A stretch of DNA of 19,097 bases from assembly GCA_028565635.1 (NCBI GenBank), contig JAOXYB010016454.1, forward strand, positions 1 through 19,097, in the 5' to 3' direction. Origin of the DNA: Phoronis ovalis. Lineage: Eukaryota > Phoronida > Phoronidae. The notes beneath the pieces are model-generated. The model was not told the origin of the DNA, did no database searches, and saw only the letters and a program-made list of their open reading frames with translations. The position numbers and the translations under genes were made by a program. Below, one piece after another: positions 14,801 through 19,097 of the stretch (position 1 is its first letter; each line of letters opens with the position of its first letter).

Positions 14801-17800
14801 TACTTTTTTTTTGAATTGTAAAGAGGTTTACAGATGGTGCACAAGATAAAAACTTACAAGTCTTTAGATTTCTTAACAACATCTTTAGATGGATCTTGTA
14901 AATCTAGTACAGTCGTTTCTGATTTCAGATCTTCTTTGATAACAACAGGTTTCGGTGGTTTCTTTTCTTTTACTTCTTCCTATCAAACATATCAGAAAAT
15001 AATGCTGTCATAAACTTAAAGACTATTTATCTGAACAGTAGATGGTTCGGAACATTTTTTGATGTGTCTAGTCGACATTTCTGCATTAAGCAGCTAGGGT
15101 AGCAAATGTTGTTAACCTTCAAGTATAAAACAGTCCGATTTGTACAAATTTGTACAAAATAATTATTCATAATTCTTATAATCAACTGCATGCAAAATGC
15201 AGATCCAGAAGTCCTTAAATCTGTTGCTCTGTAAGACAATTATAGAACAATTGTAGTATGAGCTTAAACAAAATTCTGAAACAAGAGATACACTCATCCG
15301 GCATCTTGCACTATAATCATATTTCATAAGCATAACATGCCTTATCAGTTTTGTTAGTCTTTGCATTGCTATCCTCAGGTTTTTCATTTTGCGTATCATT
15401 TTTTTTCTTTGTTTTTTTCTCTGCCTTGTCCATCTTTTCCTCTGTCTTTCCGCCAGTCTTTTCGTCGGTCTTTTCATCTTTAATTTCTTCCTGCATGAAA
15501 ATACGAAAGCAAAATGCAGTATTCTGCCATACATATATCTGTATTAGACAAAAACTATCAGGAGCTATTAATTCAATTATACTTTAAGAAAACTAGTGCC
15601 CAATTTTGGTTTTTAACATGGGAGACTTTCAGCAGCTACCCCAAGTAAGTGACAGAAGAACAGAAGTGACTTCTACAATCTTGTAAAAGGTATATTTAAT
15701 AATATGAGAATGTTAAGGGTGCTGGTATCTTCAACTTTAGATCATAAGATCAGGGAATTACACAAACCACAAATTAAATTTTGCAAAATTATTTAATTTC
15801 CACAGTTTTAAGAGGCAGTCAGCTATAGCAACAACATCAAGCAATTTTAATCTAGAATTTTTAACTATTATAGTACAAAAACGACCACTATGACAAACCT
15901 TATCCTCAGTTTTTGAACTAGTGCTCGATGTTTTATCAGTTTCTGTATCACTACTCTGCTTTGATTTATCCTCGTTGGTATCCTGCGTGTCCTCTGATTT
16001 GTCAGACTTAGAGTCAGTGGTATTTATACTCTAACAAATCGGTGAAAGTTAATATTAACATGCAACAGAATTGAACAATGAACATATATTACACTTAATA
16101 ATTGAACCATAAATACTGGAAAACACTTTTTAAATTTTAATGCATTTTGTTTTAATAAACAATTTGCCAAAAGTTTTGGCCACAACAAAATTTTTTTGGC
16201 ATTATTCCCTACAATAATCGTATTAACAAGGTGCTAGAATATTAGTCTACTTTTTAAGCGTTTAACAATAAGCTGTGAAAGGAAATTACTTATTAATGTG
16301 AATGCCAAATTGTAGAAAACTAAGGTCACTGTAGTAAAACCAAAATAAATTTTTAATAAATTTCTTAAAAATTTCAAGTAAACTGCAAAATTCAGTTTTT
16401 ATTCAGAGAGATTCCTTCAAGACTAAAACTGCTATCAATAATAATGAATAGATTTAGAAAAAATATTACGTACCAAAATCAGTTCAGATCAACAAGAATT
16501 GGATATACTTACAAATCTAAATCTGCAAAATAATGGCTCAGAAGCACCCAATAACCAACATAACATAACAACATCAATTAATGTTACATGGTAAATGTGA
16601 AGTTACTATTTATTTATGTCTCACCTCGGGTGCATCCTGATTTTCCAGCACAGGCTCAACGCTTTCCTCTCCATCTTTTGAGCCAGAGAAAAAGTTTGTA
16701 ATCGTATCACCCAACTCTAGAAAATGAAAAAAAAACAGAATAAAAGGCCTGTCATGTAGAATATGATAATGTAAGACTGATAGCTACTCAGTATTGTACA
16801 AAACAACTTACTTGATAAGGTTGATTTCTCTTCTTTGTCCTCTTCTGATGGGGGTTTCTCAAATACAGTTTCCACCTGAATGACACAAAGACAAATAATT
16901 TAAAATAAAATATGGAAATGCATTTTTTTCTTCTGTATACTGCACATTTTTGATAATATGTAAATATAACATTTATGTGATCTTCTTTTGACTTAACAGT
17001 TCATTTATACCGTAACTAGATCATTTATGCTCAAGACCAACAAGGATATAAATGATCGAGCTAGGGCACAAACTGCTATGCCATGGGCCTTAAATACACT
17101 ACTTACTCATCTAAGGCGAGACCAAAAATAAACATTTTTTTCACTGTTTAATAGGCCCAACCACTTCAAATTTTTAGCGTTTTCATTTTTTTTTTTCAAT
17201 TTATTTTATTGTAAAAAAAATCAGAAAAGACACAAACCCAACTCGCACAAATTCTTGCAGTGTTTTCTTTTCTTTTAACACTAAAAAAAAGCCTGACTAA
17301 CTTGGTTTTAAGGGCTTTCGCCCGTTAAACACATTTTTAAAAATAAAAATAAAAATCGCCCCACAAACTCAGTTTTTAAAGGCTTACAACTGTTAATGCA
17401 ACTTTTATTTTTGGTGTGGCCTAACTATGAATTTCCCATTTCCTACTGCAGATATACGGAGATTTTTCAGCCCGATAATAATCCAGTGCAGTAATATAAA
17501 TGACTATTTATATCATAAGACGAAAAACAAATTTGGTGAATTGCTGGGTTTACTTCTTTGCTGGTTAGAATGCCAATCAATCACACAAATTTTACGTTTT
17601 ACTGTGCCACCAAATGTAAGCCAAAACTCTATTGATGTTCTCACTACAGTTTTACTGGTTAGTAAAGCCTTAGTCTATCGAACTGAGAAATCTTCTCCCA
17701 TGGACATTACTCCCCTGGAAAATACCTCTAATATTCATTTTAATATTACCTTGTCCATATTGAGAATTCCACTGTCATCCATTCTAAAGTGAGCCTTGAT

Positions 17801-18284
17801 GCCTTTAGACTCTGCTTCAGCACTGTGTTTACCCAAGGCATCTGCTACACCAGATAGGATAACAGTTGTCAAATTCAGTGAGCCAAACGATCTACAAGAA
17901 ACAATGTCACAAAACAATGGTAGGTTAATTAAACTCGGGCATTGCGTATCATTGAATCTCAAAATTAAATGATGCCCACACTGTTTTTGCTAATATGAAT
18001 GTATTGTAAATTTTGTATTTAGAACGAGATAACCTAGACACTGTACTTCAGTACTACCAAGAATCTATGAGTAATTCTTTTCCTGCATGTACTCACTTGA
18101 TGTCAACCTCTGATAAAAAACTCATTTCACCATAGTTGACGTTAAAACTGAAATCTTTAGTGTGCTTGTTAAAAGTCATAACTTTTTTCTGGGGAAACGG
18201 ATTGTTACGTCCAAACAGAGTTCTAGTAACAGTCTTTGAAGTTTCCTTGCCATCTTCATCAACTTTCTGTCGTTTAAAGTCAAC
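11817..18284 (-). CDS. HYOU1: Hypoxia up-regulated protein 1 (GRP170/ORP150), C-terminal 595 residues, gene partial at 5' end
   Basis: HYOU1 is a large Hsp70-like chaperone of the ER lumen that holds unfolded clients and acts as nucleotide exchange factor for BiP. The minus-strand exons are 18097-18284, 17750-17891, 16812-16875, 16625-16716, 15899-16030, 15341-15490, 14858-14979, 14362-14572, 13706-13924, 13092-13347, 12239-12376 and 11817-11890. They total 1,788 bases with every phase consistent. In order they encode the substrate-binding beta domain ([35 protein letters not shown]), a long acidic Lys/Glu-rich loop (about residues 111-285 of this part), the alpha-helical lid ([26 protein letters not shown]), a variable low-complexity tail with several N-glycosylation sequons, and the ER retrieval signal DDEL. 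Human HYOU1 is 999 residues and ends NDEL. The N-terminal ATPase exons lie past the right edge. It converges on USF. Confidence 0.97.
11891..12238 (-). other. HYOU1 intron k/l, nothing recognised
   Basis: This is a 348-base AT-rich intron with canonical ends GTAAGG and TTTTTTCAG. Confidence 0.75.
12239..12376 (-). CDS. HYOU1: HYOU1 exon k
   Basis: The 138-base exon encodes a low-complexity acidic tail: [20 protein letters not shown], then [14 protein letters not shown]. Acceptor TCTACAG, donor G|GTAAGG. The frame agrees with both neighbours. Confidence 0.88.
12377..13091 (-). other. HYOU1 intron j/k, nothing recognised
   Basis: This is a 715-base AT-rich intron. No exon or mobile element was seen. 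It has a near twin of ATTATTTTTTATAACT to that at the exon k side (12417-12432 and about 12590-12605). Confidence 0.65.
13092..13347 (-). CDS. HYOU1: HYOU1 exon j
   Basis: The 256-base exon encodes [18 protein letters not shown], then [16 protein letters not shown] (a strongly conserved lid helix) and a Lys/Glu/Thr-rich tail with NTT and NET sequons. Donor G|GTAAGT. Confidence 0.95.
13348..13705 (-). other. HYOU1 intron i/j, carries 45-base repeat copy 1
   Basis: This 358-base intron contains the 45-base element at 13592-13636 that recurs in intron d/e. Confidence 0.75.
13592..13636. repeat. 45-base intronic repeat, copy 1
   Basis: It begins AAGACTAAAACTGCTAT and ends TAGATTTAGAAAAAA. It matches 16419-16463 at 43 of 45 positions in the same orientation. 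Confidence 0.88.
13706..13924 (-). CDS. HYOU1: HYOU1 exon i
   Basis: The 73 codons have phase 0 at both ends: [20 protein letters not shown], then [19 protein letters not shown] and LGKLINETK. It contains sequons NYS, NFT and NET. Confidence 0.95.
13925..14361 (-). other. HYOU1 intron h/i, nothing recognised
   Basis: This is a 437-base AT-rich intron, from GTAAGT to TTTCCAG. No other feature was seen. Confidence 0.75.
14362..14572 (-). CDS. HYOU1: HYOU1 exon h
   Basis: The 211-base exon encodes [33 protein letters not shown], and a [15 protein letters not shown] block of the helical lid. Donor AGT|GTAAGT. Confidence 0.96.
14858..14979 (-). CDS. HYOU1: HYOU1 exon g
   Basis: The 122-base exon encodes [18 protein letters not shown], then [19 protein letters not shown]: the end of the acidic loop and the entry to the lid. 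Donor TT|GTAAGT. Confidence 0.92.
14980..15340 (-). other. HYOU1 intron f/g, probable GC-AG intron
   Basis: The donor reads AAG|GCATGT at 15340-15335 and the acceptor is TTTGATAG at 14980. No GT donor nearby joins exon f to exon g in frame. Confidence 0.7.
15341..15490 (-). CDS. HYOU1: HYOU1 exon f (acidic loop, frame-neutral, GC donor)
   Basis: This exon is exactly 50 codons, phase 0 at both ends, and Lys/Glu-rich ([19 protein letters not shown], then NAKTNKTDK). The acceptor is CATGCAG. The only donor that preserves the frame is AAG|GCATGT, a GC donor; reading further meets an in-frame TGA within nine codons. Confidence 0.83.
15491..15898 (-). other. HYOU1 intron e/f, nothing recognised
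   Basis: This is a 408-base intron from GTTTGT to CATGCAG, between two frame-neutral exons. Confidence 0.75.
15899..16030 (-). CDS. HYOU1: HYOU1 exon e (acidic loop, frame-neutral)
   Basis: This exon is exactly 44 codons with phase 0 at both ends. Ser, Thr, Asp and Lys dominate ([14 protein letters not shown], then [10 protein letters not shown]). Low-complexity coding is supported by acceptor TTGTTAG, donor AAG|GTTTGT and an unbroken frame. Confidence 0.85.
16031..16624 (-). other. HYOU1 intron d/e, carries 45-base repeat copy 2
   Basis: This 594-base intron contains the 45-base repeat (16419-16463) and a 10-base segment with strong flanking splice signals (16513-16522). Confidence 0.7.
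16419..16463. repeat. 45-base intronic repeat, copy 2
   Basis: This is the same orientation and near-identical partner of 13592-13636, differing at two positions (G/C and A/G). Confidence 0.88.
16625..16716 (-). CDS. HYOU1: HYOU1 exon d
   Basis: The 92-base exon encodes [16 protein letters not shown], then an acidic stretch ending ENQDAPE. It ends in phase 0 at GAG|GTGAGA. Confidence 0.92.
16812..16875 (-). CDS. HYOU1: HYOU1 exon c
   Basis: The 64-base exon encodes [17 protein letters not shown] then STLS, corresponding to the VESVFE...ESTLTKLG segment at the start of the acidic loop. Donor A|GTAAGT. Confidence 0.92.
16876..17749 (-). other. HYOU1 intron b/c, with a decayed tandem repeat
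   Basis: This 874-base intron includes two similar segments, 17292-17338 and about 17359-17406, that share ACT..A..TTT..AAGGCTT..GTTAA..CA..TTTT spacing. The plus-strand open frame at 17427-17792 overlaps exon b in the wrong direction and shows no similarity. Confidence 0.55.
17750..17891 (-). CDS. HYOU1: HYOU1 exon b
   Basis: The 142-base exon encodes [15 protein letters not shown], then [15 protein letters not shown] and LNMDK. This is the most family-diagnostic block in the window. Confidence 0.96.
18097..18284 (-). CDS. HYOU1: HYOU1 exon a (first in window)
   Basis: The 188-base exon has acceptor CTTCAG and donor CAA|GTGAGT. It encodes [14 protein letters not shown] and [16 protein letters not shown], then [16 protein letters not shown]; this is the substrate-binding beta domain. 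It enters in phase 0, so the upstream exon must end on a full codon. Confidence 0.95.
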
Positions 18285-19097
18285 CTGAAGAGACAAGTAT
18301 CAAAGTCAGAGCTAAGAAGGTAATTGTACAGAAAAGCTTGCTATTATCATTGTGCTTAATTCATACACAAATAGATACAAAATCTAGTGAATCTACGGAA
18401 AAAAAAATTTAAATTAAATTATGTGAAAAGGAAAAATGATCATTGCAAAACAAATGAATGAATAGTAAGGAATACTGAAAAACTATTGCCAAATTCAATG
18501 GCCAAACTGTAATATAAATAGCTCAGTTTATTTGGCGTACTGTATTCGTCAACAAAATTTGTACTCATGTTCTTAATCAAATATAGATTAGTATAGGAAA
18601 CTATAGATTAGTACAGAAAACTTTTTTTACACATAGAACAAAGCATAATAATGTAGATAAATTTGAAATTGTTACATAACTATTAGCTACCACTTACAAT
18701 TCTAGGTACTATATATAGCAAGTTCAATGGTGCCAACTACTGATTATCTCAGCAAGTAAGTACAAAGTACGCAGATGCATGATTAATAACCAAACTTTTA
18801 CTTCTTGTAAAACTTGTCACAATGCATCATGTACAAATATACATTATGGAACACATGTAAAAGTCAATATTATAAATAACATGATTTGCAAGTTATTAAT
18901 AATCTTTTCAAATCAGTCTTTAAAAACTTTGTGGTGTTGGTATGGGGCTAATTCCTTCCCTTGCCTTCGAGATTGTGACCGTACAAAACACATTTTGTGC
19001 TGAATTTGCTTGAATTTTACCTTAACCCTTTAAAGCCCAGGTGGCGATATATCGGCAGTACTTCAACATATTATAATTAAATGAAAGTAATCATTTT
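18285..19097 (-). other. HYOU1 intron upstream of exon a, incomplete at window edge
   Basis: No exon encoding the preceding HYOU1 ATPase or linker segment was seen up to the end of the window. It contains a 20-base tandem duplication (18582-18621) and a TTAACCCTTT motif (19022-19031) near the edge. Confidence 0.65.
18582..18621. repeat. 20-base tandem duplication
   Basis: TATAGATTAGTATAGGAAAC is followed directly by TATAGATTAGTACAGAAAAC, matching at 18 of 20 positions. Confidence 0.85.

Noticed and set aside
15351-15587. Phe/Ser-rich plus-strand open frame resembling a membrane segment
   Set aside because: It is the antisense shadow of the Lys/Glu-rich HYOU1 exon f; the hydrophobic run comes from complementing AAG/GAA codons.
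17427-17792. 121-codon plus-strand open frame
   Set aside because: It overlaps HYOU1 exon b antisense and shows no recognisable motif.
1-19097. CRISPR arrays, operons, phage genes, rRNA or tRNA genes
   Set aside because: Both strands were read. The window is spliced eukaryotic DNA; no regular spacer array, tRNA cloverleaf or rRNA segment was seen.

Overview
This is an AT-rich stretch of invertebrate animal nuclear DNA. The genes are split into short exons by GT-AG introns, the intergenic space carries many small repeats, and there are no operons or bacterial-type signals. The proteins resemble bilaterian orthologues. A lophotrochozoan (for example mollusc-like) source is plausible but is inferred only from general character.

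Three conserved protein-coding genes explain most of the window. (1) At the left edge, on the minus strand, is the first coding exon (39 codons, 387-503) of SRPRA, the alpha subunit of the signal recognition particle receptor. The rest of that gene lies outside the window. (2) Starting only 491 bases away and pointing the other way is a complete upstream stimulatory factor gene (USF, closest to USF2). It has eight coding exons between 995 and 9325 and encodes 293 residues, with the USF-specific region and a bHLH-leucine zipper. SRPRA and USF are head to head, so 504-994 should hold a shared or bidirectional promoter; it contains a perfect CRE palindrome (TGACGTCA), a CCAAT box and a TATA-like sequence. 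(3) Converging on USF from the right is the C-terminal part of HYOU1 (GRP170/ORP150), the large ER Hsp70-like chaperone. It has twelve exons between 11817 and 18284 on the minus strand, encoding the last 595 residues and ending in an ER retrieval signal, DDEL. Its N-terminal ATPase exons lie beyond 19097.

USF intron 6 (5564-8602) is swollen by a degenerate Tc1/mariner-superfamily DNA transposon (5692-8346). This element has inverted terminal repeats of about 240 bases, TA flanks and a broken DDE transposase. The tail-to-tail gap between USF and HYOU1 (9326-11816) holds 3' UTR sequence and a diverged 170-base direct repeat. Other repeats are noted in USF intron 1, SRPRA intron 1 and several HYOU1 introns.

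Functionally, two secretory-pathway genes (an ER targeting receptor and an ER chaperone) flank a CACGTG-binding transcription factor. I saw no clearly new biological system. The observations most worth following are the bidirectional SRPRA/USF promoter, a GC-AG intron next to two frame-neutral exons that encode the HYOU1 acidic loop, the long inverted repeats inside USF intron 6, and a 45-base near-identical element in two different HYOU1 introns.
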